A stretch of 64,000 nt of DNA from positions 186,001-250,000 of the forward strand of contig NZ_JABJXT010000003.1 of NCBI RefSeq assembly GCF_013155295.1, read 5' to 3'. Shown here one piece after another: positions 28,693-37,724 of the stretch (positions are counted from its first letter, which is position 1; every line of letters starts with the position of its first letter). This DNA is from Pseudogemmobacter hezensis. GTDB lineage: Bacteria; Pseudomonadota; Alphaproteobacteria; Rhodobacterales; Rhodobacteraceae. The translations under genes were made by a program, and so were the position numbers. Under the pieces are notes generated by a model. The model was given only the letters and a program-made list of their open reading frames with translations. It was not told the origin of the DNA and did not search any database.

Positions 28693-29592
28693 CTAGACGA
28701 GCGCGACCACAAGGGCAATCGCCAGCATCAGCCCCCAGGCCCGCCAAAGGGCGCGGCAGGCCGCGTCGATATCGTCTGGCCCGGCATCGCGCCGCCCCTC
28801 GGGCCAGACCCAGGAGTAATAGCGCGCCTCGCCATTATAGCTGCGCGGTCCCGAGAGGGCGATGTTCAGGATTGGCGCCAGCGTTGCCTCGGGCCAGCCT
28901 GCATTGGGGCTGCGATGTTGTGGCGCGTCGCGCAGCACCGGGCGCGGATCCAGCCAGCCATGCGACAGCGCCAGCAAAAGCGCCGTCAGCCGCGCCGGGA
29001 TCAGGTTCAGCAGATCGTCGAACCGCGCCGCGGCCCAGCCGAATTCACGATGTCGTGGCGTCATATGGCCGATCATGGAATCGGCGGTATTGGTGATCTT
29101 GTAGATCAGCATCCCCGGCAGACCCGCGATCAGGAACCAGAAGATCGGCGCGATCACCCCATCCGACAGGTTCTCGGCCCCCGATTCGATGGCGGCCCGC
29201 GCCACATCGGGCGGCCGCATGTCGCTGGTGTCACGCCCGACGATCATCGCCACCGCCCGCTTGCCAGCCTCCAGCGAATGGCGCAGCCCATCCGCCACCG
29301 CCCGCACATGATCCACCAGCGAGCGCTGCGCGATCAGGATGGCCGCGATCAGGGTTTCCAGGATCCAGCCGCCTGGCAGCTGGCCGATCAGCCTGCCCGT
29401 CAGCCCTGCGCCGCAGACCAGCGCCAGCATGACCATCGCGCCTTTCAGCCGTCGCGCCTCACCTGTGTTGAAACGCCTGTCGGCCGCGCCGATCAGCCGC
29501 CCCATCAGCACCGCCGGATGCGGCACCCGCCGCCAGAGCCAGCCCGGCTCTCCCAGCAGCGCGTCGAGGATCATGGCGATGACGAGGGACAT
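28693..29592 (-). CDS. cobD: Adenosylcobinamide-phosphate synthase CobD/CbiB
   Basis: The 299-residue membrane protein attaches the aminopropanol linker to adenosylcobyric acid in cobalamin synthesis. Typical segments are [20 protein letters not shown] near the N-terminus, [20 protein letters not shown] near residue 118, [21 protein letters not shown] near 140 and [13 protein letters not shown] near 165. It has about five membrane helices. No other cobalamin gene is next to it; it leads a run with three envelope-type or cofactor-type genes. Confidence 0.94.
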   Translation of the reverse strand: MSLVIAMILDALLGEPGWLWRRVPHPAVLMGRLIGAADRRFNTGEARRLKGAMVMLALVCGAGLTGRLIGQLPGGWILETLIAAILIAQRSLVDHVRAVADGLRHSLEAGKRAVAMIVGRDTSDMRPPDVARAAIESGAENLSDGVIAPIFWFLIAGLPGMLIYKITNTADSMIGHMTPRHREFGWAAARFDDLLNLIPARLTALLLALSHGWLDPRPVLRDAPQHRSPNAGWPEATLAPILNIALSGPRSYNGEARYYSWVWPEGRRDAGPDDIDAACRALWRAWGLMLAIALVVALV

Positions 29593-29679
29593 GGGCGGCC
29601 TCTTGCGGCGGGTTGCGAATCGCTTTGGCGTCGCAAGTGAACCGGATTGCGGGCCGGGGCAAGGGTGGGCCCGGGTTTG

Positions 29680-29724
29680 GGTCAGGTCTGGGGTAAGTCT
29701 GGGGTCAGGTCTGGGTCAGGTCGG
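29680..29724. repeat. Short tandem array upstream of cobD
   Basis: There are four units of 11-12 bp on the pattern GGTCAGGTCTGG, the second reading GGTAAGTCTGG. The array lies in the divergent gap between cobD and the hypothetical gene at 29873. The rest of this 280-bp gap shows nothing else that I can identify. Confidence 0.65.
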
Positions 29725-29872
29725 GGGCAGGCATACAGCCGCCGATGCGCCGCGCGATTTGCGGCTTTGGCGCAACGAAAGCTTCATCTTTGCGTTTCAC
29801 TATAAGGCTATCAGGATGGGGCTTGATTTCGTGGCCCCTTCGGGTTGTGCTGGAGATGAGGGAGGGACGACT

Positions 29873-30232
29873 ATGCTGGAATATCTTCCGAAAGAGCTGC
29901 GCGAGCATCTGGATATCGCCCGCAAGCGGCAGCAGCGCCGCCGCTCGAAGATGCGGGTCGAGCTGGGGGATGCGCTGGTCTATCCGGTGCTGCGTTTCTG
30001 GCGGGACGGGTTCTCGCTGGATGCGGGCCTGGTGCCGGCGCGGCTGCGCGGGTTTGTGGATCTCTACGATGGTCCGCGCCATGTCTTTCAATGCCTGATC
30101 GTCGCATCCGAGGTGCAGGACGGCGAGCTGGTCTGCGAGTTCAAACGCGCGACCCCGGTCTCAAACCGTGCGCCGCTGGATTACTGGCGTGGCGGCGATG
30201 AGGGGCCTGCGGGCTATCTGCCCTCGGCCTGA
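29873..30232 (+). CDS. Conserved hypothetical protein
   Basis: A strong GGAGGGA site precedes an ATG giving 119 residues: MLEYLPKELREHLDIARKRQ, then a very basic patch QQRRRSKMRVE, then a compact strand-rich body (LGDALVYPVLRFWRDGFSLD, FVDLYDGPRHVFQCLIVAS). It has no signal or membrane segment. I do not recognise the family; the basic patch would fit nucleic acid or phosphate binding. It stands alone, with tandem repeats on both sides. Confidence 0.75.
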   Translation: MLEYLPKELREHLDIARKRQQRRRSKMRVELGDALVYPVLRFWRDGFSLDAGLVPARLRGFVDLYDGPRHVFQCLIVASEVQDGELVCEFKRATPVSNRAPLDYWRGGDEGPAGYLPSA

Positions 30233-30304
30233 GGAACTGGCTTCGGGCGGGATGGGCACGCGGCTGGGCGGACCCTGCTGCATGGGCGCTGTGCTGGTTT
30301 TAAT

Positions 30305-30351
30305 GCGCCAGTCTTTGAATGTGCCAGCCTTTGAATGCGTCAGCCCTGGAC
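30305..30351. repeat. 16-bp tandem array after the hypothetical gene
   Basis: Three 16-bp units on GCGCCAGTCTTTGAAT, the third degenerate (GCGTCAGCCCTGGACG). Further GCGCCAGTC-like pieces follow up to about 30400. It lies between two convergent genes. Confidence 0.6.
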
Positions 30352-30460
30352 GCCTCTGCCCCGGATACACCAGTCCTGTCTGCGCCAGTCACGGCGGCGC
30401 TGGTCATGGATGTTCTGGTCGCGGCCGGTAATGTGCTGGCGGCGGCAACAGGCCCTGCGT

Positions 30461-31009
30461 TCAGGGCCTGACCTCAACGATGGTGCCGATATCCGCGACC
30501 TGCCAGACCTCGCGCATCTGGGCATTGGTCAGTGCGATACAGCCTGCCGTCCAGTCGCCCCTGAGCTTCATGGCATCGGGCACCGCATTGGGCTGGCCAT
30601 GGATCATGATATCACCGCCGGGCGAATAGCCGCCCGCCGCCGCCCGGGCGCGATCTGCGGGCTGCGGGTAATCCAGGCCCAGCGACAGGTGGTAGGCAGA
30701 CCTGTCATTGCGGCGGTCGATACGGAACTCGCCTTCTGGGGTACGCCCGTCGCCCTCGCGCTCTTTGTCGCCCTCGGGCGCGAAGCCAAGCGCGATGTCG
30801 TAGCGGCGCACCTCGACGCCCCCCTGGATCAGCGTCATGCGACGTGCGGCCTTCTCGATCACGATCCGCTCGATGGGTCCGGTAAGCGGCGGCGCCATCC
30901 CGCTTTGACCGGGCGCCCCGTCAGGTTCGGGCACCCGCCACAGCAGAATCAGTGCGATCACCAGCCCGCAGAGGCTGAGGGCTGAGAAGATCCGCGCCGC
31001 CTGCCTCAT
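30461..31009 (-). CDS. L,D-transpeptidase family protein (YkuD domain)
   Basis: The 182-residue protein has one N-terminal membrane segment (ALSLCGLVIALILLW) and a periplasmic YkuD domain with the catalytic histidine in DIMIHGQPN and the catalytic cysteine in GDWTAGCIALTNAQM. A strand VIEKAARRMTLIQGGVEVRR opens the domain. It cross-links peptidoglycan 3-3 or attaches proteins to it. It follows the MalY-type gene by 9 bp on the same strand. Confidence 0.92.
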   Translation of the reverse strand: MRQAARIFSALSLCGLVIALILLWRVPEPDGAPGQSGMAPPLTGPIERIVIEKAARRMTLIQGGVEVRRYDIALGFAPEGDKEREGDGRTPEGEFRIDRRNDRSAYHLSLGLDYPQPADRARAAAGGYSPGGDIMIHGQPNAVPDAMKLRGDWTAGCIALTNAQMREVWQVADIGTIVEVRP

Positions 31010-31018
31010 CCCGGCAGC

Positions 31019-32215
31019 CTACTGCAGATCGGCAAAGACCGCTTGCAGCCGCGTGATGGCCTCTTCGACCTGGGCGCGGGGGGCGGCGATGTTGAAGCGC
31101 AGGAAGCTCTCGCCGCCCTTGCCGAAACTGTCGCCGTGATTGGTGGCGATGGCCGCCTGGCCCTCAACCCGGGCCAGCATATCGGCCTTGCTCAGCCCGG
31201 TGCCGGAATAATCGACCCAGGAGAGGTAAGTCGCCTCAAGCGGCATGGATTTCAGCCCCGGGATCGCAGCGATCCCGGCATCGAACAGCCGCCGGTTGCC
31301 GTCGATATAGGTCATCAGCTGATCGACCCAATCGGCCCCCTCGGGCGAGCAGGCGGCGGTGACCATATGCATGCCAAAGCTGTTGGGCGAGATACCAAGC
31401 GCCCCCATCACCGCCGCGAAACGGGCCCGCAGCTGCGGATCGGCGATGATCACATTGCCGGTATGGGCGCCTGCGATGTTGAAGGTCTTGGTGGTTGCCG
31501 TCAGCATCACCAGCCGGTCCTGGATATCTGGGCAGGCTTTGGCCATCACGTGATGTTTGTGGCCGGGGAAGGTCAGGTCGAAGTGGATCTCATCCGAGAC
31601 CAGGATCAGATCGTGGCGTTTGGCGAAATCGGCGATCTGGCGTAACTCGTCCCCGGTCCAGACGCGGCCACCGGGATTGTGGGGCGAACACAGGATCAGC
31701 ATGGTCTCACGGCCGGTCAGCTGCGCGTCCCAGGCGGCAATATCCAGAACGTAGCGGCCCGCGCCGCCTGCGCTGGTATCGTTTTTCAGCGCGCATTCCA
31801 CCACTTCGCGCCCCGAGGCCCGGATGACCCGCGCAAAGGCATGATAGACCGGGGTCATCAGAACGACGCCGTCACCGGGTTGGGTAAAGGCCTGCAGCGC
31901 CAGCCCCACCGCGTTCACCAGCCCATGGGTGGTGAAGATATGCGCGGGATCGATCTTCCAGCCATGGCGATTTTCCATCCACCAGGTCAGCGCCTCAAGA
32001 TAGCGGCTTTCATCGCCGAAATAGCCGTAAACCCCGTGATCGAGCATCTTTTGCAGCGCATCCTGGACGACCTGCGGCGGGCGAAACTCCATATCGGCGA
32101 CCCACATGGCAAGGCCGCGATCATGGGGGATGCCGTAAAGCGTCTGCATCATGTCCCATTTCACGCAATGGGTGCCAAAGCGGTTGATGGGGGTATCAAA
32201 GTCAACGCGTGCCAT
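31019..32215 (-). CDS. MalY/PatB family aminotransferase (cystathionine beta-lyase type)
   Basis: The 398-residue fold-type I PLP enzyme shows MWVADMEFRPPQVVQDAL near residue 38, LILCSPHNPGGRVWTGDEL near 172, VSDEIHFDLTFPGHKH near 205 and the PLP lysine in TATTKTFNIAGAHTG near 240. AGGA eight bases before the ATG at 32215 favours this start; an ATG three codons upstream is also possible. Members cleave cystathionine or other cysteine conjugates. It is divergent from def. Confidence 0.88.
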   Translation of the reverse strand: MARVDFDTPINRFGTHCVKWDMMQTLYGIPHDRGLAMWVADMEFRPPQVVQDALQKMLDHGVYGYFGDESRYLEALTWWMENRHGWKIDPAHIFTTHGLVNAVGLALQAFTQPGDGVVLMTPVYHAFARVIRASGREVVECALKNDTSAGGAGRYVLDIAAWDAQLTGRETMLILCSPHNPGGRVWTGDELRQIADFAKRHDLILVSDEIHFDLTFPGHKHHVMAKACPDIQDRLVMLTATTKTFNIAGAHTGNVIIADPQLRARFAAVMGALGISPNSFGMHMVTAACSPEGADWVDQLMTYIDGNRRLFDAGIAAIPGLKSMPLEATYLSWVDYSGTGLSKADMLARVEGQAAIATNHGDSFGKGGESFLRFNIAAPRAQVEEAITRLQAVFADLQ

Positions 32216-32412
32216 ATCAGCCATCCTGAACTTACCCGTGAATGGCTAGCCTTTGCCCAGGGCAGGATCAATGCGCATCTGTCGCAAAAGGCTGTGAGCC
32301 GCTTGCCCGGGCCTGCATTGGGGCAGCGCAGGCGCATAATCGGCCATGTCAGCGCGGGCAGGGGCCACCATGACCCTTGCGTCCAGGGGGGGGCATGACC
32401 TAAATCCCCCTT

Positions 32413-32934
32413 ATGTTGCGCCCCATTCTGATCCATCCCGATCCCCGCCTGAAAAAGCTTTGCGATCCCGTGGCCGAGGTCACGGATGAGATCCGCAGGC
32501 TGGCCGATGATATGCTGGAAACCATGTATGACGCCCCTGGCGTCGGGCTGGCCGCGCCCCAGGTGGGGGTGACAAAGCGGATGCTGGTGATGGATTGCAT
32601 CAAAGACGGCACGCCAGAGCCGATGGTCCTGATCAACCCGGAAATCACCTGGGGGTCTGAGGATCTGAACGTCTATGAAGAGGGCTGCCTCTCGATCCCG
32701 GATCAATATGCCGAGGTGAAGCGTCCCGCTCTGGTAAGCGTGCGCTGGACGGGCCTTGATGGCAAAGCGGATGAGCGCACCTTTGAGGGGCTCTGGGCCA
32801 CCTGCGTTCAGCATGAGATCGACCATCTGAACGGCAAATTGTTCATTGATTATCTTGGCCCGCTGAAGCGGCAGATGATCACCCGCAAGATGGAAAAGCT
32901 GAAGCGCGAGCGCGCCCGCTCGGTGGATGTTTGA
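32413..32934 (+). CDS. def: Peptide deformylase
   Basis: The 173-residue protein has all three deformylase motifs: GVGLAAPQVGV near residue 45, EEGCLSIPD near 90 and QHEIDHLNGKLF near 135. These supply the metal ligands Cys-His-His and the catalytic Glu. It removes the formyl group from nascent proteins. It is the first gene of a tight run with a catalytically altered paralogue and fmt; its stop overlaps the next start (TGATG). Confidence 0.97.
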   Translation: MLRPILIHPDPRLKKLCDPVAEVTDEIRRLADDMLETMYDAPGVGLAAPQVGVTKRMLVMDCIKDGTPEPMVLINPEITWGSEDLNVYEEGCLSIPDQYAEVKRPALVSVRWTGLDGKADERTFEGLWATCVQHEIDHLNGKLFIDYLGPLKRQMITRKMEKLKRERARSVDV

Positions 32935-33437
32935 TGGCGGTGCGTGTCTGTCTGCCCTATCCGCATCCGGTGCTGAAGGCGCCTGCCGCTGAGGTAACCG
33001 CGATCACCGATGAAATCCGCCAGATCTGGCGCGATATGGTCGATACGATGGAGGCGATGCCGGGCTATGGCCTTGCAGCGGTGCAGATCGGGGTCGGCCT
33101 GCGGCTGGCCGTGGTTGACTGCTCTGAGGCGCGGGGCCAGGCGGTTCTGATGGCCAACCCCGAGGTGCTGCATGCCTCGGTTCAGCCGCGCGAGCATGAA
33201 GAGGCCTCGCCCAATCTGCCCGGCGTTTCGGCTAAGATTTCGCGGCCGCGGGCGGTGACGGTGCGCTTCCTGAATGCGGCGGGCGAGATCGAAGAGCGTG
33301 ATTTCGTCAACCTCTGGGCGACCAGCGTGCAGCATCAGATCGACCATCTGGCGGGCAAGATGTATTTCGACCATCTCTCGCCGCTGAAGCGGAAGATGCT
33401 GCTGGTCAAGGCCGATAAATACCGGAAGCGCGGATGA
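32934..33437 (+). CDS. Peptide deformylase paralogue lacking catalytic residues
   Basis: The 167-residue protein has a deformylase fold but altered motifs. Motif 1 is kept ([11 protein letters not shown]). In motif 2 the cysteine ligand is gone: [10 protein letters not shown] stands where EGCLSIP is expected. In motif 3 the catalytic glutamate is replaced: [13 protein letters not shown]. It should therefore not deformylate by the known mechanism. Reading frame, length and coupling to both neighbours (TGATG before, ATGA after) argue that it is a maintained protein, not a decaying gene. It may bind N-termini or regulate its paralogue. Confidence 0.88.
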   Translation: MAVRVCLPYPHPVLKAPAAEVTAITDEIRQIWRDMVDTMEAMPGYGLAAVQIGVGLRLAVVDCSEARGQAVLMANPEVLHASVQPREHEEASPNLPGVSAKISRPRAVTVRFLNAAGEIEERDFVNLWATSVQHQIDHLAGKMYFDHLSPLKRKMLLVKADKYRKRG

Positions 33438-34327
33438 GAGTGATCTTCATGGGCACGCCGGAATTCTCGGTTCCGGTGCTTGAGGCCCTTCATGCGCAGC
33501 ATGAGGTGGTGGGCGTCTGGTCGCAGCCGCCCCGTGCGGCAGGGCGCGGCAAGGCGCTGCGCAAGACCCCTGTTCATACCCGTGCCGAGGCGCTGGGCCT
33601 GACCGTCTACACCCCCGAAAAGCTGCGCAGCCCCGAAGATCAGGCCGCTTTCGCCGCGCTGCAGGCTGATGTGGCCGTGGTGGTCGCCTATGGGCTGATC
33701 CTGCCGCAGACGGTGCTGGATATGCCCGCGCATGGCTGTCTGAACATCCACGCCTCGCTTTTGCCGCGCTGGCGCGGGGCCGCCCCGATCCATCGCGCGA
33801 TCATGGCGGGCGATGCCGAGACCGGGATCTGCATCATGCAGATGGAGGCAGGGCTGGATACCGGCCCGGTTCTGATGCGGCAGGCGACTGCTATCGGGGC
33901 TGATGAGATCACCGCAGAGCTGCATGACCGCCTCTCGGTTATGGGGGCAGAGCTGATCATCAGCGCATTGGCACAGCTGGATCAGTTGGTTGCCCAGTCG
34001 CAGCCCGAGGCCGGCGTCACCTATGCCGCCAAGATCGACAAATCCGAGGCCCGTATCGACTGGAGCCAGCCCGCCACCGTGGTTGACCGCCAGATCCGTG
34101 GGCTGTCGCCATTTCCCGGGGCCTGGACGCTGATCGGGGATGAACGGGTGAAACTTTTGCGCTCGCGCCTGGCTGCGGGGGCGGGGCTGCCTGGTCAGGT
34201 TCTTGGGGGCTTTACGATCGCCTGTGGCGAAGGGGCCGTCGAGGTGCTGCTCGCACAGCGTGAAGGCAAAAAGCCGATGGCAGCGGATGAGGTAATGCGC
34301 GGCCTCGCTTTGCCAGAGCGCCTCTGA
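33434..34327 (+). CDS. fmt: Methionyl-tRNA formyltransferase
   Basis: The 297-residue protein formylates initiator Met-tRNA with 10-formyl-THF. It begins [19 protein letters not shown] and has [20 protein letters not shown], with the catalytic Asn and His, and [19 protein letters not shown] near residue 110. A C-terminal tRNA-binding domain follows ([14 protein letters not shown]). It overlaps the upstream paralogue by ATGA, so def, the paralogue and fmt form one coupled unit. Confidence 0.97.
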   Translation: MRVIFMGTPEFSVPVLEALHAQHEVVGVWSQPPRAAGRGKALRKTPVHTRAEALGLTVYTPEKLRSPEDQAAFAALQADVAVVVAYGLILPQTVLDMPAHGCLNIHASLLPRWRGAAPIHRAIMAGDAETGICIMQMEAGLDTGPVLMRQATAIGADEITAELHDRLSVMGAELIISALAQLDQLVAQSQPEAGVTYAAKIDKSEARIDWSQPATVVDRQIRGLSPFPGAWTLIGDERVKLLRSRLAAGAGLPGQVLGGFTIACGEGAVEVLLAQREGKKPMAADEVMRGLALPERL

Positions 34328-34330
34328 AAA

Positions 34331-34425
34331 GGGGGCTCTGCCCCCCGCCCGCGCTTCCAGCGCGGACTCCCCCGGGATATTTAGAGACAGATGAATGCCG
34401 CTTTTCATCTGTCCTTAAATATCCC
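34331..34425. repeat. Dispersed element, copy 2: G-rich hairpin plus long inverted pair
   Basis: GGGGGC and GCCCCC (34331-34345) form a small hairpin directly after fmt. Then GGGATATTTA at 34374 begins a 22-nt arm that pairs with 34404-34425 with two mismatches around an eight-base loop. Each arm is a copy of the TTCATCTGTC..TAAATATCC element seen at 2286 and 54991. In RNA the pair would form a very stable hairpin. Confidence 0.75.
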
Positions 34426-34511
34426 CGCCGGAGGCTTACGACGAAAATCCCTGGCACTGTCTTATACCTTATGCGCCTCCTTCCTATATCTGATCGGAAG
34501 AGGAGGGACGG

Positions 34512-34745
34512 ATGCCATTCATTTCCTTGTTGATCATCGGCGCGGCGGCGGGATTTCTGGCGACCCGGGTGATGCGGCTGCAGACTGACGTTCCGACGAC
34601 CATCGCGCTTGGCGTGTTCGGCGCTTTGATTGGCGGGTTTTCCCTGCGTTTTCTGGTCTGGTCTTTGGGGCTGGCCGCAGGGTTCGTGGGCGCTTTTCTC
34701 GGTGCGCTGGCGTTGATTGTCTTATGGAAGCTGTGGATGAAATAG
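34512..34745 (+). CDS. Small membrane protein of the GlsB/YeaQ/YmgE (transglycosylase-associated) type
   Basis: The 77-residue protein has about three hydrophobic helices: FISLLIIGAAAGFLATRVM, ALGVFGALIGGFSLRFLVW and AAGFVGAFLGALALIVLWKL. Gly pairs and length match the YeaQ/YmgE family, although the family's usual second GG motif is weak. GAGGAGGGA precedes the ATG. It is an inner-membrane protein of unknown function, often stress-induced in this family. Confidence 0.7.
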   Translation: MPFISLLIIGAAAGFLATRVMRLQTDVPTTIALGVFGALIGGFSLRFLVWSLGLAAGFVGAFLGALALIVLWKLWMK

Positions 34746-34778
34746 GTGGTTTTCGGGCCGGTGCGGCGCTTTGTGGGC

Positions 34779-35279
34779 CTATGCCAGCCGCTTTGAGAGG
34801 TCTTTCAGCCGCGGCTCTTCCATCTGCCAGATCAGCTTGCCCTGCCAGGCCGCAAAAAGCATCTGCGCCTGCTGGCGGGCCTTTTCACCCTGGCCTATGC
34901 GCAGGGCCAGCGCCATCTCGACATGGGCTCGCCAGCGGGCGGCCTGGGCCAGTGCCTCATGGTTGCGCCAGCCCAGGGTCAGCAGCAGCATGATCGGCAG
35001 ATCGCCAGCCTCCAGCGCTTTCAGCAGGGCGTGGGGGCCTTTGCCCTGGCTAAGGTGATCGGCCGCCGTCAGGGCCTCTGTCAGCCCATGCCAGCCGTCG
35101 GCTGTGGCGGCGGCCTGCAGTCCCTCGACAGACCCGAACCGCTGCGCCAGCGTCGAGGCCGCCAGCCCGGTTGCCCGCGACAGATTGCCGAAACTGATCG
35201 CTTTCTCGCCCCCCGCTGCGAACAGCTGGCGGGTGGCCTGAAGGACTTCGGCGTCGGAAAGGATCTTGCGGCGTGGCAT
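34779..35279 (-). CDS. TetR-like transcriptional regulator
   Basis: The 166-residue protein is short for TetR. The N-terminal helix-turn-helix is visible: LSDAEVLQATRQLFAAGG, then ISFGNLSRATGLAASTLAQR and FGSVEGLQAA. The C-terminal part is helical with no recognisable ligand pattern (MLLLTLGWRNHEALAQAARW). It is convergent with the small membrane protein gene. Its target is unknown. Confidence 0.78.
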   Translation of the reverse strand: MPRRKILSDAEVLQATRQLFAAGGEKAISFGNLSRATGLAASTLAQRFGSVEGLQAAATADGWHGLTEALTAADHLSQGKGPHALLKALEAGDLPIMLLLTLGWRNHEALAQAARWRAHVEMALALRIGQGEKARQQAQMLFAAWQGKLIWQMEEPRLKDLSKRLA

Positions 35280-35333
35280 CCTGGAACGATGCGCGAGCCG
35301 GGGCGGGGGATCAACCCTTTTCCCGTGACCCTT

Positions 35334-35801
35334 TTATGACCCTTTTGCTGCAGTTTTGTAAGGCGCCATTCCGGCCCGGGCCAGGGCATCGGCCCGCTCG
35401 TTTTCCGGGTGCCCGGCATGGCCTTTGATCCATTGCCAGGTGACCTGATGGCGGGACTGCGCCTCTTCCAGCCGCTGCCACAGATCCGCATTCTTGACCG
35501 GCTTTTTATCGGCGGTCTTCCAGCCGTTGCGCTTCCAGCCGTGGATCCAGCCGGTCACGCCGTTTTTCACATAGGCGCTGTCGGTGATCACGGTCAGGGT
35601 CGAGGGGCGCGTCAGGCTTTCCAGCGCGTTGATCGCGGCCAGAAGCTCCATCCGGTTGTTGGTGGTGTCTGGCTCGCCGCCCGAAAGCTCGCGTTCCTTC
35701 AGGGTAGTCTCGCCGTCGCGGGCGATCAGCAGCGCACCCCAGCCACCGGGGCCGGGATTTCCAGAGCAGGCTCCGTCGGTATAGGCGAAAAGATCAGGCA
35801 T
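35334..35801 (-). CDS. rnhA: Ribonuclease HI
   Basis: The 155-residue protein degrades RNA in RNA-DNA hybrids. The acidic active site is complete: the Asp of [19 protein letters not shown], the Glu of [14 protein letters not shown], the Asp of [14 protein letters not shown] and the last Asp in [12 protein letters not shown]. It lies 54 bp downstream of ispH on the same strand, a common pairing in Rhodobacterales. Confidence 0.97.
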   Translation of the reverse strand: MPDLFAYTDGACSGNPGPGGWGALLIARDGETTLKERELSGGEPDTTNNRMELLAAINALESLTRPSTLTVITDSAYVKNGVTGWIHGWKRNGWKTADKKPVKNADLWQRLEEAQSRHQVTWQWIKGHAGHPENERADALARAGMAPYKTAAKGS

Positions 35802-35855
35802 GACGGGGTGATGTCACGCGGCGCGCCCGGGCGCAAGATCTGCGCAGGGCGCGTC

Positions 35856-36836
35856 TCACGCGGCGGGCACGCGCAGGATGCGGGGCACCTTGAACTCGAT
35901 ATTCTCGACGGCGGTCTCGACCAGTTCAACGGTTACCGCAAAGCGGTTGCGGAAGGCGTCGATCACCTCATTGATCAGCACCTCAGGCGCCGAGGCCCCG
36001 GCGGTCACGCCAAGCGTGGTGATCCCCTCCAGCGCCCGCCAGTCGATATCGGCGGCCCGCTGCACCAGCTGCGCATAAGAGCAGCCCGCCGCGCGGCCCA
36101 CCTCGACCAGACGTTTCGAGTTTGAGGAATTGGGCGCACCGACCACCAAAAGCGCGTCGATTTTGGGCGCGATTGCCTTCACCGCCGCCTGGCGGTTGGT
36201 GGTGGCATAGCAGATATCTTCGTGCCCCGGGCCGGTGATCGCGGGGAAACGGTCCCGCAGCGCCTGAACAATCGCCGCTGTGTCATCGACGGAAAGCGTG
36301 GTCTGGGTGGCGAAGGCCAGTTTTGTCTCATCGCGCACGCTAAGGCCCGCGACATCCTCGGGGGTCTCGACCAGAAGCACCTCGCCGGGCGGCAGCTGGC
36401 CCATGGTGCCGACGGTTTCGGGGTGGCCCTCATGGCCGATATAGATCAGCTGGAGGCCGTTGTTGTGGTGACGCGCGGCCTCATTATGGACCTTGGTGAC
36501 CAGCGGGCAGGTGGCATCGACCGCGATCATCTGGCGGGTGCTGGCCTCGGCGGGCACCGATTTTGGCACGCCATGGGCGGAGAACACCACCGGGCGGTCA
36601 TCGGGGCATTCGCTGAGTTCCTCGACAAAGACCGCGCCCTTGGCCCGCAGCCCGTCAACCACATAGCGGTTGTGGACGATCTCATGGCGGACATAAACGG
36701 GCGCACCCCATTTCTCCAAAGCCATCTCGACGATCTGGATCGCCCGGTCGACGCCCGCGCAAAAGCCGCGCGGCGCTGCGAGATAGAGCATCAGGGGCGG
36801 CAGGCCGGATGAGGGGTTGGATGGCTGGGCGGTCAT
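35856..36836 (-). CDS. ispH: 4-hydroxy-3-methylbut-2-enyl diphosphate reductase
   Basis: From the ATG at 36836 with GGAAG upstream the protein has 326 residues. It is the last enzyme of the MEP isoprenoid pathway and holds an iron-sulfur cluster. The three cluster cysteines are in [25 protein letters not shown] and DEDICYAT-like [15 protein letters not shown]. The catalytic glutamate lies in [10 protein letters not shown] to [12 protein letters not shown] surroundings. A longer start 17 codons upstream lacks support. Confidence 0.96.
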   Translation of the reverse strand: MTAQPSNPSSGLPPLMLYLAAPRGFCAGVDRAIQIVEMALEKWGAPVYVRHEIVHNRYVVDGLRAKGAVFVEELSECPDDRPVVFSAHGVPKSVPAEASTRQMIAVDATCPLVTKVHNEAARHHNNGLQLIYIGHEGHPETVGTMGQLPPGEVLLVETPEDVAGLSVRDETKLAFATQTTLSVDDTAAIVQALRDRFPAITGPGHEDICYATTNRQAAVKAIAPKIDALLVVGAPNSSNSKRLVEVGRAAGCSYAQLVQRAADIDWRALEGITTLGVTAGASAPEVLINEVIDAFRNRFAVTVELVETAVENIEFKVPRILRVPAA

Positions 36837-37015
36837 GGATCTTCCCGGGTGGTTCTCTGGCATCCCCCGGGTCGCGTTCAGGCGCATGGGGGTGGGCTGA
36901 TTGCAGAGGTAGTGTCAAATGGGGCTGCGGTCCAGTGCTGCGCCGTAAAAGCTGTATCCCGGATATGTCAGATCGGCGGTGGCTGGCCGGGTGACTGGTC
37001 GGGTGAATGGCCCCG

Positions 37016-37074
37016 CCGACTGGATTTTCGACTGGGTTCCCGACTCGGCTTCCGACTGGGCGCCGACTGGCGTT
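37016..37074. repeat. 12-bp tandem array downstream of yqaA
   Basis: CCGACTGG or a one-base variant recurs five times with periods of 12, 12, 12 and 11 bp, starting about 25 bp beyond the yqaA stop. Looser GTGACTGG-like pieces extend it to 36991. The 260-bp gap to ispH has no gene. Confidence 0.7.
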
Positions 37075-37098
37075 TCGTCCGGCCCGGTCTCTGATGGC

Positions 37099-37554
37099 TC
37101 AGCCGCCCAGCAGCCCGGCCCCGATCAGTGCCAGCACCGTATAGCGGGCGGTTTTGGCAATGGTGGTCAGCGCCAGAAACACCAGCGGATTGACCCGCAT
37201 CAGCCCGGCCAGCGCCACGATCAGATCGCCCCCCGGCGCCCAGGCCAGCAAAAGCGACCACAACCCCCAGCGGGAAAACCAGGCGCGGGCCCGCACCAGG
37301 CCCTGATCGGTAAAGGGAAACCAGCGGCTGCCGCGCAGACGCTCGCCTTGCAGCCCGCACCAATAGGTCACGCAGGATCCCAGGATATTGGCAGCTGACG
37401 CCACCAGCACCAGCATCAGAGGCGACTGGCCCGCCGCCTGCAGCGCGATGAAAACCACCTCAGAGTTCATTGGCAGCGGCGTCGCGGCGATAAAGGCCGC
37501 AAGAGCAAGGCCATAGGGGCCAAGAGAGAGGCTGAGGCTCAGCAGAAAATCCAT
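37099..37554 (-). CDS. yqaA: YqaA family inner-membrane protein (SNARE-associated/DedA-like)
   Basis: The 151-residue protein has four to five hydrophobic segments and the DedA-like pattern of the YqaA group: YGLALAAFIAATPLPMNSEV near residue 14, SAANILGSCVTYWCGLQGER near 54, and the Trp/Gly-rich WGLWSLLLAWAPGGDLIVAL near 95. The family is linked to lipid handling, but this branch is not characterised. Its ATG lies inside a 38-bp perfect palindrome and has no clear ribosome binding site, so translation is probably affected by that structure. Confidence 0.88.
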   Translation of the reverse strand: MDFLLSLSLSLGPYGLALAAFIAATPLPMNSEVVFIALQAAGQSPLMLVLVASAANILGSCVTYWCGLQGERLRGSRWFPFTDQGLVRARAWFSRWGLWSLLLAWAPGGDLIVALAGLMRVNPLVFLALTTIAKTARYTVLALIGAGLLGG

Positions 37555-37588
37555 AGGGCGCGCTTCTGATCAGAAGCGCGCCCTATGG
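37551..37588. repeat. 38-bp perfect palindrome covering the yqaA start codon
   Basis: Positions 37551-37569 are the exact reverse complement of 37570-37588, with no loop at all (centre TGATCA). The yqaA start codon (37552-37554) lies in one arm, so a mirrored ATG appears in the other arm on the plus strand. In RNA this would make a hairpin of up to 17 bp with a four-base loop. Confidence 0.95.
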
Positions 37589-37724
37589 CAAGACGTAATC
37601 TGTGTAGGCTGCTCTTCCTGGGTTGCACTTTATCGCAGGCCGCTTTCGCGTCCCGTGCACCCCTGACCGGGGTCAGAGCAGATCGCCTGGCCAGTATCTT
37701 CCGGCCAACCGTATGTTGTGGCCC

